Source of the DNA: Desulfohalovibrio reitneri
Lineage (GTDB): Bacteria; Desulfobacterota; Desulfovibrionia; Desulfovibrionales; Desulfovibrionaceae
DNA: 64,000 bases
Assembly: GCF_000711295.1 (NCBI RefSeq)
Contig: NZ_JOMJ01000004.1
Span: 620,001 to 684,000 of the forward strand
Direction of reading: 5' to 3'
Shown here: piece after piece, positions 1 to 8,395 of the stretch
Layout of the letters: each line of letters starts with the position of its first letter
How positions within the stretch are numbered: the first letter of the stretch is position 1
Made by a program: the position numbers and the translations under genes
Notes under the pieces: model-generated
Seen by the model: only the letters and a program-made list of their open reading frames with translations
Databases searched by the model: none
Told to the model about the DNA's origin: nothing

Positions 1-626
1 AGGGCCAGGGCGCAACGGGCCGCCTTGAGCACGGCGTTGTCCCCCAGTTCCGGCATGGAGCCATGGGCCGTGCGGCCGGTGGCCAGACCGCGCAGCCACA
101 TGACACCCTTGTGGCCGCAAAACGGGGCCAGTGCGGTGGGTTCGGCCACCACCACGGCCCCGGCCCGGCCCAACAGCCCCTCCCGCTCCAGCCATTGCGA
201 GCCTTCCAGGCTGTTTTCCTCCCCGGCGGTGAGGACCAGGCGCAGGCCGCGCCGCAAATCGGAATCCGCAAACCGCAGGGCGGCAACAACCAGGGCCGCC
301 ACCCCGGCCTTCATGTCGGACGAGCCGCGCCCCAGCAGGTTGCCGTCGCGCACCTCGCCGCAAAGCGGATCGAAGGACCACTCACACTGGCCGAGGGGCA
401 CGGTGTCCAGGTGTCCGGACAGGCAGAGGGCGTCCTCCTCCGGGCCGATGGAGGCCAGGAGATTGGTGCGTCCGGGGGCCATGTCGTGGCGTTCGACGCT
501 GAATCCGGCTGGCTCCAGCAGATCGGCCAGCAAGTCGGCGGCCTTGTGTTCGTCGCCCGGCGGGTTGCGGGTGTCGAGGCGGATGAGTTGCTGAGCCAGT
601 TCAAGCGGGTCGGGTATGGAAGGCAT
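1..626 (-). CDS. M20 family metallopeptidase (ArgE/DapE type), 3' end outside window
   Basis: The first 208 residues of a zinc-dependent amidohydrolase of the ArgE/DapE/ACY1 family, which removes acyl groups from amino acids or trims peptides in the cytoplasm. The metal and catalytic signature is visible in order: H72 and D74 in SGHLDTVP, bridging D104 in GRGSSDMKAG, the EE pair at 136-137 in TAGEENS, and E162 in AEPT. H198 in GRTAHGS is the conserved histidine of the dimerisation domain. The ATG at 626 begins MPSIPDPLEL, the usual family N-terminus. It is divergent from the aminotransferase at 737, leaving about 110 bases for both promoters. The substrate cannot be fixed without the C-terminal half; acetylornithine and succinyl-diaminopimelate are the common ones. 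Confidence 0.88.
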   Translation of the reverse strand, partial: MPSIPDPLELAQQLIRLDTRNPPGDEHKAADLLADLLEPAGFSVERHDMAPGRTNLLASIGPEEDALCLSGHLDTVPLGQCEWSFDPLCGEVRDGNLLGRGSSDMKAGVAALVVAALRFADSDLRRGLRLVLTAGEENSLEGSQWLEREGLLGRAGAVVVAEPTALAPFCGHKGVMWLRGLATGRTAHGSMPELGDNAVLKAARCALA

Positions 627-736
627 TGTTGGTCGCGTAGGGTTTTGTGCGATGTGTGCGATGTGCTAGGAAAGGGACGATACGTGCCCCTTGTCCGCAT
701 TGCAAGGGGACGCGGAACCCAGCGAGGAGCGGAATT

Positions 737-2002
737 ATGGCGGATTTGCCGGGGCGGCGAGAGGAGGCTGTAGCCAGGGGCGTTACCAGCGGCCCCCTTG
801 GGCTGGCCAGGGGCGAGGGTGCCCGGCTGTGGGACGAGAACGGCCGGGAATACCTGGATTTCAACGCGGGCATAGCGGTTATGGCGCTTGGCCACTCGCA
901 CCCGCGCGTGGTGGAGGCCGTGCGGCGGCAGGCCGGTGAGTTGCAGCACGTCTGCTTCCACACCGCCCTGTATGAAGGGTACGTGGCCCTTGCCGAGAGG
1001 CTGTGCGGCCTGTACCCGGGCGGCGGGGCCAAGGCCGCCCTGTTCAACAGCGGGGCGGAGGCGGTGGAGAACGCGGTCAAGACCGCCCGCCGCGCCACCG
1101 GCAAGCAGGCGGTGGTGGCCTTCGACCACGCCTTCCACGGCCGCACCCTGCTGTCCATGGCGCTGACCGGCCTGGGCAAGACGGCCAAGACCGGCTTCGG
1201 CCCCTACCCGTCGGACATCCACCACGTGCCCTTCGCCACGTGCGCCCATTGCCCGCTGCGGCTGGAGTACCCGGACTGCGGCGTGGCCTGCGCCGAAATG
1301 CTCGACGAGTGTTTCCGCACCCGCGTCTCCCAGAAGGACACCGCCTGCGTGGTGGTGGAGCCGGTGCTGGGCGGCGGCGGGTTCCACGTGCCGCCGCCGG
1401 AGTGGCTGCCGCGCATCGCGGAGATTTGCCGGGCACACGGGGTGCTGCTGGTGGCGGACGAGATTCAGTCCGGCCTGGGGCGAACGGGCCGCATGTGGGC
1501 CTGCGACCACTACGGCGTGGTGCCGGACCTCATCTGCACGGCCAAGGCGCTGGGCGGCGGCCTGCCGGTCTCCGGCCTGGTGGGCCGGGCCGAGGTCATG
1601 GACGCTGTGGAGCCGGGCGGGCTGGGCTCCACCTTCGGCGGCAACCCGGTGGCCTGCGCGGCGGCCCTGGCCGTGCTGGACGTTCTTGACGAGGAAAACC
1701 TGCCGGGCAGGGCCGCAAGGCTGGGCGGCGAGGTTGCCGCGCGATTGCGCCAAGCGGAGTTGCCGCACGCCGAACCGCGCGGCCTGGGGCTTTTGCGCGG
1801 ACTCGCCGTTTCCACCCCGGATGGCGGGCCGGATGGCGAGCGGGCCAAACGGGTCGTGGCCGCCTGCCGCGAGGCCGGACTGCTCACCTCGCCATGCGGC
1901 CTGTCCGGCGACGTGGTGCGGACCTTGCCGCCCCTGACCATTCCCGAGGAGGAGTTGGCCCGGGGGCTGGACGTCCTGGTCCGGGCGGCGCGGGAGGCCT
2001 AG
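737..2002 (+). CDS. class III PLP-dependent aminotransferase (GabT/ArgD-like)
   Basis: A 421-residue pyridoxal-phosphate aminotransferase. An upstream frame is open from 647, but the ATG at 737 has an AGGAG ribosome site at 725-729 and starts just before the family core. Visible family marks are FNSGAEAVENAVK, HAFHGRT, the cofactor aspartate D241 in ADEIQSGLGRTG and the Schiff-base lysine K270 in TAKALGGG. The central CPLRLEYPDCGVAC segment resembles 4-aminobutyrate aminotransferases more than acetylornithine aminotransferases, but the usual GEGG of GabT reads GGGG here. The neighbouring deacylase-like M20 peptidase would fit an arginine or lysine pathway, so ArgD-like activity remains possible. 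The last 4 bases overlap the convergent gene at 1999. Confidence 0.85.
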   Translation: MADLPGRREEAVARGVTSGPLGLARGEGARLWDENGREYLDFNAGIAVMALGHSHPRVVEAVRRQAGELQHVCFHTALYEGYVALAERLCGLYPGGGAKAALFNSGAEAVENAVKTARRATGKQAVVAFDHAFHGRTLLSMALTGLGKTAKTGFGPYPSDIHHVPFATCAHCPLRLEYPDCGVACAEMLDECFRTRVSQKDTACVVVEPVLGGGGFHVPPPEWLPRIAEICRAHGVLLVADEIQSGLGRTGRMWACDHYGVVPDLICTAKALGGGLPVSGLVGRAEVMDAVEPGGLGSTFGGNPVACAAALAVLDVLDEENLPGRAARLGGEVAARLRQAELPHAEPRGLGLLRGLAVSTPDGGPDGERAKRVVAACREAGLLTSPCGLSGDVVRTLPPLTIPEEELARGLDVLVRAAREA

Positions 2003-2919
2003 ACCGCGAAGAGCCGGACGGAAATGGAGACCACGTCCCAGACCAGATGGAAGCCCAGGTGCGAGAAGAAGCGTCCGGAACCGTATACGGCCCCCCACTT
2101 GGTGCGGTCCAGGTCGAAATGGGCGTGGAAGGTCAGGCCGTTCTCGGAGCGTGCGGCTTGCGCCTGGAAGCTGACTGGATGCGTTTGCCCGCGCATGGTC
2201 AGCCGTCCCCTGACCTCATGGCTGGGCTCGCCGGGGGCGGCGTCCGGAATGGGGGTGCCCTCGTCGATGGCGAACGAGGCCTGCGGGTATTGCTCGGCGA
2301 AAAGGAAGTCATGGGAGAGCAAATGCGCCACCAGGGTCGTCCGCAGGTCCGCGTCCTCCAAATCAAGATCGGACAGCTTGGAGACATCCAGCAGGCATTC
2401 TCCGAAGACGGCTCCGCCATCCACGCGCAGGTCGCCGGAAACCAGGGGCACCCGGCCGTGGTGGGCGGTGGAGGCGTTGCGGCCGGTCCAGGCGACTTCG
2501 GAGCGCAGAGGGTCCACCTGGAAAACCCCCTCGGGCAGCGGTTCCTCGGCGGGGTCCGGCTCTTCCGCCATGGGGGCGTCGCCCTCCACGATGAACCCCG
2601 CCTCGCGCCAGGCCTCCACCCCGCCCTCCAGCACGTAGACCGTGTCATAGCCGAGCAGCAGCAGCTTTTCAGCGGCCCATTCCGCGTCGCGCCCCCGGCC
2701 GCAGCCGACGACGACCACGGCGTCTTCGCGGTAGCCCGTCAGCCTGGGGGCTTCCGTGGGAAAGAGGGCTTCGTACACGCAGGCGTTGGCCGAGCCAGGG
2801 ATGCGACGTTTGGCGTGCAATTCTGGAAGCTGCACGTCGAGCAGCGCCAAGTCCGGGTTGGCCTGGAGCCAATCGGCCAGGTCCTCGGGGTCGAGAAGGG
2901 TGTATCCGGGGCTGGGCAT
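1999..2919 (-). CDS. rhodanese - YceI-like fusion protein
   Basis: A 306-residue two-domain protein. Residues 5-110 form a rhodanese (sulfur transferase) domain, with the probable active-site cysteine C73 in VVGCGRGRD. After an acidic linker, residues about 131-306 look like a YceI lipocalin-type domain (VDPLRSEVAWTGRN, then a CLLDVSKL strand, ending in alternating hydrophobic strands). No signal peptide is seen, unlike most YceI proteins, so it is probably cytoplasmic. The start at 2919 has a strong AAGGAGG site; the longer frame to 3039 lacks one. A promoter with TTGTCG and TATACT boxes lies at 2956-2983. Its role is unknown; isoprenoid-ligand binding is typical of YceI and persulfide transfer of rhodanese. 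Confidence 0.7.
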   Translation of the reverse strand: MPSPGYTLLDPEDLADWLQANPDLALLDVQLPELHAKRRIPGSANACVYEALFPTEAPRLTGYREDAVVVVGCGRGRDAEWAAEKLLLLGYDTVYVLEGGVEAWREAGFIVEGDAPMAEEPDPAEEPLPEGVFQVDPLRSEVAWTGRNASTAHHGRVPLVSGDLRVDGGAVFGECLLDVSKLSDLDLEDADLRTTLVAHLLSHDFLFAEQYPQASFAIDEGTPIPDAAPGEPSHEVRGRLTMRGQTHPVSFQAQAARSENGLTFHAHFDLDRTKWGAVYGSGRFFSHLGFHLVWDVVSISVRLFAV

Positions 2920-2955
2920 GGTGCCTCCTTGCTGCCTGGGCGGGTTTGTCGCCAT

Positions 2956-2983
2956 AGTATAGCACATTGAAAATCCCCGACAA
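2956..2983 (-). promoter_or_regulatory. putative sigma70 promoter of the rhodanese-YceI gene
   Basis: On the minus strand TTGTCG (2978-2983) is followed after 16 bases by TATACT (2956-2961), a 5/6 match to the -10 consensus. It lies about 40 bases upstream of the start at 2919. Read by eye only. Confidence 0.5.
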
Positions 2984-3068
2984 TGCGGAGCTGATACGGT
3001 GGCGGGGTAAATTGGTCCGTGGTAGGCTGACCGCCACATCCAGCGGCAAATGAAAAGGAGATATTCGA

Positions 3069-4490
3069 ATGCGCACCAAGATAGTGGCCACCCTGGGCCC
3101 GTCGTCCATGAACAAGGAAACCATGCGCGCCATGGTCGATTCCGGCGTGCGCATCTTCCGCCTCAATTTCTCGCACTCCGACGCCCAGGCCTTCGTGCCA
3201 GCGGTGGAGATAATTCGCGAACTGGAAAACGAGACCGACATCGCCCTGACCGCCATGGGCGACCTGTGCGGCCCCAAGATCCGCATTGATGAAGTGGACG
3301 GTTCGCCCGTGACCGTGGACAAGGACTGCGACGTGGAGTTGGGGCTGCCCGAGCACAAGGAAAAGAACCAGTCCTGCGCCTATTTGAGCCTGGGAGTTCC
3401 CGAAGTGCTCAAGGGGCTGGAAGAGGGCATGACCGTGGCCCTTTCCGACGGCATGCTTCAGTTCCGGGTTTCCGAGGTCATCACGCCGGACGAACGCTTC
3501 CGGCTCAGGGCGCTCAACGGCGGTCTGCTGACCTCCCACAAGGGCATCACCTTCCCCGGCAAGTCCCACGCCTTGCCCGCCCTCACAGACAAGGACCGCA
3601 AGGACCTGCACGAGGGGCTGGATATCGGCCTGGACGCCTTCGCCATGTCCTTCGTGCAATCGCGGGCGGACATCGAGGACATCCACGTGGAACTGCAGCG
3701 GCGGAACGCCTGGGTGCCCATCGTGGCCAAGATCGAGCGGGAGAACGCGGTCAACAACATCGAATCCATCCTCGCCCTGGCCGACGCGGTGATGGTGGCG
3801 CGGGGGGACCTGGGACTGGAGTGCCCCCTCTCGCAGGTGCCGGTCATCCAGAAGCGGCTCATCCGGGCCTGCCGCCACGCACAGAAAGCCTGCATCGTGG
3901 CCACACAGATGCTCCTCTCCATGGTGGAAAACCCCCTGCCCACCCGGGCCGAAACCACGGACGTGGCCAACGCCATGCTGGACGGGGCGGATTGCGTCAT
4001 GCTTTCCGAGGAGACCGCCGTGGGCCGCTACCCCGTGGAGGCGGTGCGCTTCATCCGCGACATCGCCGACACGGCCGAGGCATACTACCTGGAGCGGGTG
4101 CAGGGGCCGTATCCCCCGAGGAAGGAGAAGAACCTCATCAAGTACATGGCCTACGCCGCCTCCATACTGGCCGAGACCTCGGACGCCAAGGCGGTGGTGG
4201 CCCACACCACCAGCGGCGCCACGGCCAGGCTGCTGTCCTCCCGCCGTCCCGCGCATCCAATCTACGCCCTGACGACTTCCCAGCCGGTGCAGCGGTACAT
4301 GAACTATTTCTGGGGCGTGCGGCCCAGGCTGGCGGATGTGACCATCGACTCCCACCTGGACCGCTCCCAAAAGTTCATCCAGGAGAGCCCGGAGTTCAGG
4401 TCCGGTGAAAACGTCATAATCACTTCGGGCCAACCAACGCCTGGGCAGACCAAGATTCACACGAATCAGATAAAGGTTTATTACAAGTAG
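3069..4490 (+). CDS. pyk: pyruvate kinase
   Basis: A 473-residue pyruvate kinase, transferring phosphate from phosphoenolpyruvate to ADP in the last step of glycolysis. The N-terminal MRTKIVATLGPSS and RLNFSHS are the classic start. The metal and phosphate ligands appear in MGDLCGPKIR, IVAKIE, MVARGDLGLE (usual glutamate site kept) and ATQMLLSM, followed by TRAETTDVANAMLDG and MLSEETAVGRYP. The length matches single-chain bacterial enzymes. An AAAAGGAG site at 3054-3060 fixes the start. The C-terminal domain begins near residue 350 and ends soon after the ENVIITSG strand. It is transcribed away from the rhodanese-YceI gene and towards a lone receiver and gluQ. Confidence 0.97.
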   Translation: MRTKIVATLGPSSMNKETMRAMVDSGVRIFRLNFSHSDAQAFVPAVEIIRELENETDIALTAMGDLCGPKIRIDEVDGSPVTVDKDCDVELGLPEHKEKNQSCAYLSLGVPEVLKGLEEGMTVALSDGMLQFRVSEVITPDERFRLRALNGGLLTSHKGITFPGKSHALPALTDKDRKDLHEGLDIGLDAFAMSFVQSRADIEDIHVELQRRNAWVPIVAKIERENAVNNIESILALADAVMVARGDLGLECPLSQVPVIQKRLIRACRHAQKACIVATQMLLSMVENPLPTRAETTDVANAMLDGADCVMLSEETAVGRYPVEAVRFIRDIADTAEAYYLERVQGPYPPRKEKNLIKYMAYAASILAETSDAKAVVAHTTSGATARLLSSRRPAHPIYALTTSQPVQRYMNYFWGVRPRLADVTIDSHLDRSQKFIQESPEFRSGENVIITSGQPTPGQTKIHTNQIKVYYK

Positions 4491-4534
4491 TATTTTCACT
4501 TGTCTTGTACCGCGAGCCGGGCTATACGACCCGC

Positions 4535-4930
4535 ATGGTGGAGAATATCGAGCGCGGCCGGGCGATTCGCGTCCTGCTGGTGGACGACGATCCGGAAACA
4601 CTGGACATACTTGAGGAGATTCTGGAAAAGGAGGGGTACGAGGTGTACACGGCCAGCGACGGCAAGCTGGCCATGGAACTCTTCACCGAGGCCATCGACC
4701 TGGTGGTTACGGACGTGCTCATGCCACACCAGGACGGACTGGAATTGGTCCTCGCCCTGCGCGAGTGTTCGCCCGCCACCCCTGTGCTGGCCATTTCCGG
4801 GGGCGGGTTGCTGTACGAGCCTCACTCCTGCCTGAAGATGGCCGAGAAGCTGGGTGTGTCCGGGGTTCTGCAGAAGGACACTCTCTTTCGGGACATCATC
4901 GGCAAGATTCGAGAAATACTGGGAACATGA
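4535..4930 (+). CDS. stand-alone response regulator receiver protein
   Basis: A 131-residue CheY-like receiver with no output domain. The acidic pocket is D17-D19 in LLVDDDPE, the phosphoacceptor is D60 in VVTDVLMP, the switch serine S88 follows in LAISGG, and the conserved lysine is K104 in GVLQKD. An in-frame TTG at 4505 would add ten residues, but neither start has a clear ribosome site; the ATG is preferred. Its stop overlaps the gluQ start by four bases (ATGA), so the two are translated together. No histidine kinase is adjacent, so the phosphodonor is unknown. Confidence 0.82.
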   Translation: MVENIERGRAIRVLLVDDDPETLDILEEILEKEGYEVYTASDGKLAMELFTEAIDLVVTDVLMPHQDGLELVLALRECSPATPVLAISGGGLLYEPHSCLKMAEKLGVSGVLQKDTLFRDIIGKIREILGT

Positions 4931-5919
4931 AACCGCCTCCCCGCGGCCGCTTCGCCCCGTCCCCCACCGGCCGCCTCCATCTCGGCAACGCCTACGCTTT
5001 TCTTCTGGCCTGGCTGGCCTCACGCAGTCGCAGGGGGAACATGCTCATGCGCCTGGAGGACCTGGACCCGGATCGCTCCAAGCCGGAGTTCGAGCGGGCC
5101 GCCCTGGACGACTTGGCCTGGCTGGGGCTGGACTGGGACGAAGGGCCGGACAAGGGCGGTCCCTACGGCCCCTACCGGCAGAGCGAGCGGCTGGGACTGT
5201 ACCAGGAGGCCGCCGAGAGGCTGGCCGAGCGCGGACTTGTTTACCCCTGCTACTGCACCCGCAAGGAACTCCGGGGGGCCGCTTCCGCCCCGCACGTGGG
5301 CGACGCCGGGCCGCGCTATCCCGGCTTCTGCCGCGACCTCACCCCGGATGAGCGGGCCGAGCGGGAGGCGGGCGGGCGCAGCCCAGCATTGCGCCTGTAC
5401 TGCCCCGACGGCGAGGTGGCTTTCGTGGACATGCTGCGCGGTCGCCTGGCCCTGGACCCGCAGGAGCTTGGGGGAGACTTTCCCCTGCGCCGCTCCGACG
5501 GGGTTTGGGCTTACCAGCTGGCCGTTGTGGTGGACGACGCCGCCCAGAACGTCACCCAGGTGGTACGCGGAGACGACCTCATCGATTCCACGCCCAGGCA
5601 GATACTGCTTTACCGCATGCTCGGCTTCCAGCCGCCGGAATACCTGCACCTTCCCCTGCTTTTGGACCATGAGGGCGAACGGCTGGCCAAGCGACACCAG
5701 TCACTGGAGATCGCCGCCCTGCGCGAGGCAGGGGCGCGGCCGGAGGACGTGGCGGGCTACCTGGCTTGGTTGGCCGGGCAGATCGAAAGGCCGGAGCCGC
5801 GCCGCCCCGCCGAACTGGTGGAGGGATTCGACGCGGCCCGCCTGCCGTCCGAGCCCACCCGCCTTCCCCCGGACGTGGCCGGACGGCTGGTGCGGGGGGC
5901 GGGCATCTCCGCCGAATAG
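4927..5919 (+). CDS. gluQ: glutamyl-Q tRNA(Asp) synthetase
   Basis: A 330-residue GluRS-like enzyme that lacks an anticodon-binding domain and attaches glutamate to the queuosine base of tRNA-Asp. The HIGH-type motif is in FAPSPTGRLHLGN, the KMSKS equivalent in ERLAKRHQS, and the zinc site in CYCTRKEL with a later YPGFCRDL, which is characteristic of GluQ rather than full GltX (about 470 residues). The start ATG overlaps the stop of the receiver gene. A perfect 11-bp inverted repeat follows two bases after the stop. Confidence 0.9.
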   Translation: MKPPPRGRFAPSPTGRLHLGNAYAFLLAWLASRSRRGNMLMRLEDLDPDRSKPEFERAALDDLAWLGLDWDEGPDKGGPYGPYRQSERLGLYQEAAERLAERGLVYPCYCTRKELRGAASAPHVGDAGPRYPGFCRDLTPDERAEREAGGRSPALRLYCPDGEVAFVDMLRGRLALDPQELGGDFPLRRSDGVWAYQLAVVVDDAAQNVTQVVRGDDLIDSTPRQILLYRMLGFQPPEYLHLPLLLDHEGERLAKRHQSLEIAALREAGARPEDVAGYLAWLAGQIERPEPRRPAELVEGFDAARLPSEPTRLPPDVAGRLVRGAGISAE

Positions 5920-5920
5920 C

Positions 5921-5957
5921 GTGGCCCCGGACCGTCTGGACGACGATCCGGGGCCAC
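5921..5957. terminator. hairpin between convergent genes
   Basis: An exact 11-bp inverted repeat (GTGGCCCCGGA and its complement) with a 15-base loop lies between the ends of gluQ and the sulfite reductase gene. There is no strong U-tract on either side, so it may block transcription from both directions only in part. Confidence 0.55.
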
Positions 5958-5984
5958 GACGTGTTCGCTATTTCCTTGGCGGGT

Positions 5985-6632
5985 TCAGAAGCGAGCCGCC
6001 CGGCGCAGGGCGTCCAGGCCCACTTTTTCCGCGAAACGGGCGGTGCGCTGCTTGGGTTTGCCCTCGCGGGCGTAGAAGTCCAGCAGTTTCCGCACGATGT
6101 CCAAGGCTTCGTCGGCGGTGACTTTTTCAGCCACCACGTCGCCAACCCTGGGCTTGAATCCCGCGTTTCCGCCGAAGATCACCCTCCAGCCCGACGGGGT
6201 GGCCACCAGGCCGATGTCCCGCACCATGCTCTCCGCGCAGCAGCGGGGGCAGCCGGAGACTCCGGCCTTGACCTTGCCGGGCAGGTCGTCGCGCTCGAAG
6301 AGCATGTCCTCAATCCGCTTGCCCAGCCCCATGGAGTCGTCCAGGCCGTGGGCGCAGGTCTCGTTGCCCGGACAGGCCTGCACGTAGTGCTTGCACACCC
6401 GGCCAAGCTCTCCCAGGTCCTCGGCCGCGGCGGCCACGTTCTCCTCGGGAAATCCGGCCAGCAGCAGCCGCTGGCCGGAGGTCAGCTTGATGTACTCCGC
6501 GCCGTGCTCCCGGGCCACGCGGGCGGCGGTCTCCAGGATTTCCGGGGTCACACGGCCCAGCGGGGTGCGTGGCTTGAGGGCGTAGGTGCCGTCGCGCTGC
6601 TTGACCGCGCCCTCCGGGATAGTGGTCGTCAT
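5985..6632 (-). CDS. low-molecular-weight assimilatory-type sulfite reductase
   Basis: A 215-residue protein of the small siroheme/iron-sulfur sulfite reductase type known from Desulfovibrio. Only one ferredoxin-like half and one cofactor-binding half are present, against the duplicated fold of full sulfite reductases. The siroheme-[4Fe-4S] cysteines are C87-x5-C93 (CPGNETC) and C128-x3-C132 (CPRCC; C131 is extra). RLLLAG and the GVSGC segment match the family. It would reduce sulfite to sulfide with an external electron donor in the cytoplasm. The start at 6632 has an AAGGAG site. It follows the cupin gene by 26 bases and is probably co-transcribed from a promoter near 7040. Confidence 0.85.
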   Translation of the reverse strand: MTTTIPEGAVKQRDGTYALKPRTPLGRVTPEILETAARVAREHGAEYIKLTSGQRLLLAGFPEENVAAAAEDLGELGRVCKHYVQACPGNETCAHGLDDSMGLGKRIEDMLFERDDLPGKVKAGVSGCPRCCAESMVRDIGLVATPSGWRVIFGGNAGFKPRVGDVVAEKVTADEALDIVRKLLDFYAREGKPKQRTARFAEKVGLDALRRAARF

Positions 6633-6658
6633 GTCCGCTCCTTGCTCGCTTGCGCGGT

Positions 6659-6976
6659 TTAGATGGGCGGGGCGATGAAAACCAGTAGCCGGGTGCGCTC
6701 GCTGGCGCGGAAGCCGTGCGGTTCGGCGATGTCCGAAGTGAGGACGTCACCCTGCTTGGCCGGGATGGTCGCCCCGTCTGCACCCAGGAATTCCCCGCCG
6801 CCCTCGGCCACGGTGATGGCCAGTTGGCCCTCTATGTCGTGCGCGTGGACAGGCAGTTCCTGACCGGCTTCGAAGTTGAAGTTGAGCATCTTGAAGTAGG
6901 GCGAGTCGTGGATGAGCAGCTTGCCCATGCCTTTGTCCTTGTATTGTCCTTCCTCGATGAAATTCAGCGTCTTCAT
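6659..6976 (-). CDS. small cupin-domain protein
   Basis: A 105-residue single-domain cupin. The metal-binding motif is visible as PVHAHDIEGQ, with later EPHGF completing the histidine set, and the final strand is RLLVFIAPP. Such cupins bind a metal and small ligands or act as sensors or isomerases; no substrate can be named. The ATG at 6976 has an AAGGAG site, so the extra 11 residues of the longer frame are rejected. It is the first gene of a likely two-gene unit with the sulfite reductase, and an FNR/HcpR-like palindrome lies about 90 bases upstream. Confidence 0.82.
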   Translation of the reverse strand: MKTLNFIEEGQYKDKGMGKLLIHDSPYFKMLNFNFEAGQELPVHAHDIEGQLAITVAEGGGEFLGADGATIPAKQGDVLTSDIAEPHGFRASERTRLLVFIAPPI

Positions 6977-7034
6977 GGCGTTCTCCTTGCTGGCCGTTTC
7001 CTTGGTCATTCAAGAATACGTATCTTTTGAAGGC

Positions 7035-7076
7035 AGTCTAGACCGCAGGGCGGCCGGTGTCGTTGACCTGCGTCAA
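7035..7076 (-). promoter_or_regulatory. FNR/HcpR-like operator with -10 box before the cupin-sulfite reductase unit
   Basis: The palindrome TTGAC-N4-GTCAA occupies 7063-7076. On the minus strand a TAGACT box at 7035-7040 could be the -10 element, which would put the operator centre at -41.5, the position typical of class II activation by CRP/FNR-family regulators. The half-site is the kind used by FNR and by HcpR, a CRP/FNR-family regulator described in sulfate reducers. It overlaps the stop codon of the polyferredoxin gene. The regulator itself is not in the window. Confidence 0.5.
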
Positions 7077-8395
7077 ATGCGGGCCAATCCCAAAAAGGCG
7101 GCGTGCAGGGAGACGGCCAGCACCAGGAAGGCGGCGCGGGCCGAGGCGGGGGAGAGGAAGTGCGCTCGGTAGGCCATGGAGCCGTGGCGGCAGGCGGACA
7201 CGCAGTCGCCGCACAGGGTGCAGGACAGCCCCGGGCGGCGGCTGGCGATGTCGTAAGGCTCAAGCGCGCCGTAACGGCAGGCCTTGGCGCAGCGGCCACA
7301 GGCGGTGCAGTTTTCGTCCATGGCCATGCGCCAGGGGGAGAGTTTGCCCAGCAGGTTCCCGGCCAGTCCCATGGGACAGTAGGTGGAACAGTGCACCATG
7401 GCCCCGCGCCTGCGCGAGGCAAAGAGCATGACGCCCACTCCGGCCAGGCCGAAGGCCACGGCCAGCCAGATGGCCGTTGGTCCGGCCACGCCCGCCGCGC
7501 GCAAGCCGAGGGCGGCCAGGATGGTTAGCAGCAGGGTCAGGCCCCGGCCCAGCAGGGGCAGGCGGCCCATGCTCGCGGGGCGTTTTTGCCCGTCCTTGTC
7601 CGCCAGCCGGGAGGAGGCGTCGTCCCAGGCGCCGATGTAGCACAGGTGGGAGCACCAGGCCGGACCCAGCAGCACCACGGACGAGGCGAAGAGGATGGCC
7701 ATGAAGAAGCCGTCCCCCCGGAAGAGGGGGCCGCCCAAAATGAGCGCGGGCACTGGCAGGTGCAGCTGCCCGGTCATGAGGAATGATTCCGCCCCGGCCA
7801 GCCCTAGGGCGAGTTGGCCGAAAAAAACCAGGGAGAAGAAGCCCCAGAATACAGGGCGCAGTTTGGCGTGGCGGGCGGGGTCCAGCACGTGTCCGGTCAG
7901 CCAGGAGGCGTACAGGGCCAGCAGGCCGATCTCAAACCGTCCCCAGCCGGGCAGGAAGCGGTCGGCCAGCAGCACTTCGAACGGGGCCATGGCGCGGGAG
8001 ACGTCCAGTAGAAGGAACGTCAGCAGGAAGGCGGAGGCTCGTGCCCAGGCGCGTCCGTCCGGACGGCCGAAGGCGCGATGGCCCAGCGGGGAGAGCAGGG
8101 CCAGCAGGGCGGCCGCGTCCAGCAGGAAAACCCCGCCCAGAATGGCGGCCATGCGGCCCCAGTCCTGGCCCAGCATGCGGCGCACCGAGGTCAACTCCAC
8201 CGCGGTGTCAAGCCAGACGAACAGCCCCCAGGCCAGGGCCGCGGCCAGCACGGGGCGCAGCCAGGGCCGCCGCATGACGACGGCCGCAGATAAAAGGAGC
8301 ATGCAGGCGGTCAGGCCGGGATCGCCCCAGCGCAGGGCGTGGGCTCCGAAGAGCAGGCAGGAGAGGAGTGCGGGAAGGCGGACGATCAGGGTCAT
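7073..8395 (-). CDS. NapH/YccM-like membrane polyferredoxin
   Basis: A 440-residue integral membrane iron-sulfur protein with a hydrophobic N-terminal half (about seven or eight helices). The membrane part carries WCSHLCYIG and HCSTYCPMG, the paired CxxxC motifs of the NapH/NosR/RdxA group. Near the C-terminus two [4Fe-4S] ferredoxin motifs follow, CTACGRCAKAC and CTLCGDCVSAC, and a last hydrophobic helix. It would pass electrons between the quinone pool and soluble partners. The ATG at 8395 follows a G-rich ribosome site that lies inside a hairpin; a TTG at 8443 is an alternative start. An FNR-like palindrome at 8429-8444 suggests redox or nitrosative control. The partner reductase is not adjacent. 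Confidence 0.82.
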   Translation of the reverse strand: MTLIVRLPALLSCLLFGAHALRWGDPGLTACMLLLSAAVVMRRPWLRPVLAAALAWGLFVWLDTAVELTSVRRMLGQDWGRMAAILGGVFLLDAAALLALLSPLGHRAFGRPDGRAWARASAFLLTFLLLDVSRAMAPFEVLLADRFLPGWGRFEIGLLALYASWLTGHVLDPARHAKLRPVFWGFFSLVFFGQLALGLAGAESFLMTGQLHLPVPALILGGPLFRGDGFFMAILFASSVVLLGPAWCSHLCYIGAWDDASSRLADKDGQKRPASMGRLPLLGRGLTLLLTILAALGLRAAGVAGPTAIWLAVAFGLAGVGVMLFASRRRGAMVHCSTYCPMGLAGNLLGKLSPWRMAMDENCTACGRCAKACRYGALEPYDIASRRPGLSCTLCGDCVSACRHGSMAYRAHFLSPASARAAFLVLAVSLHAAFLGLARI

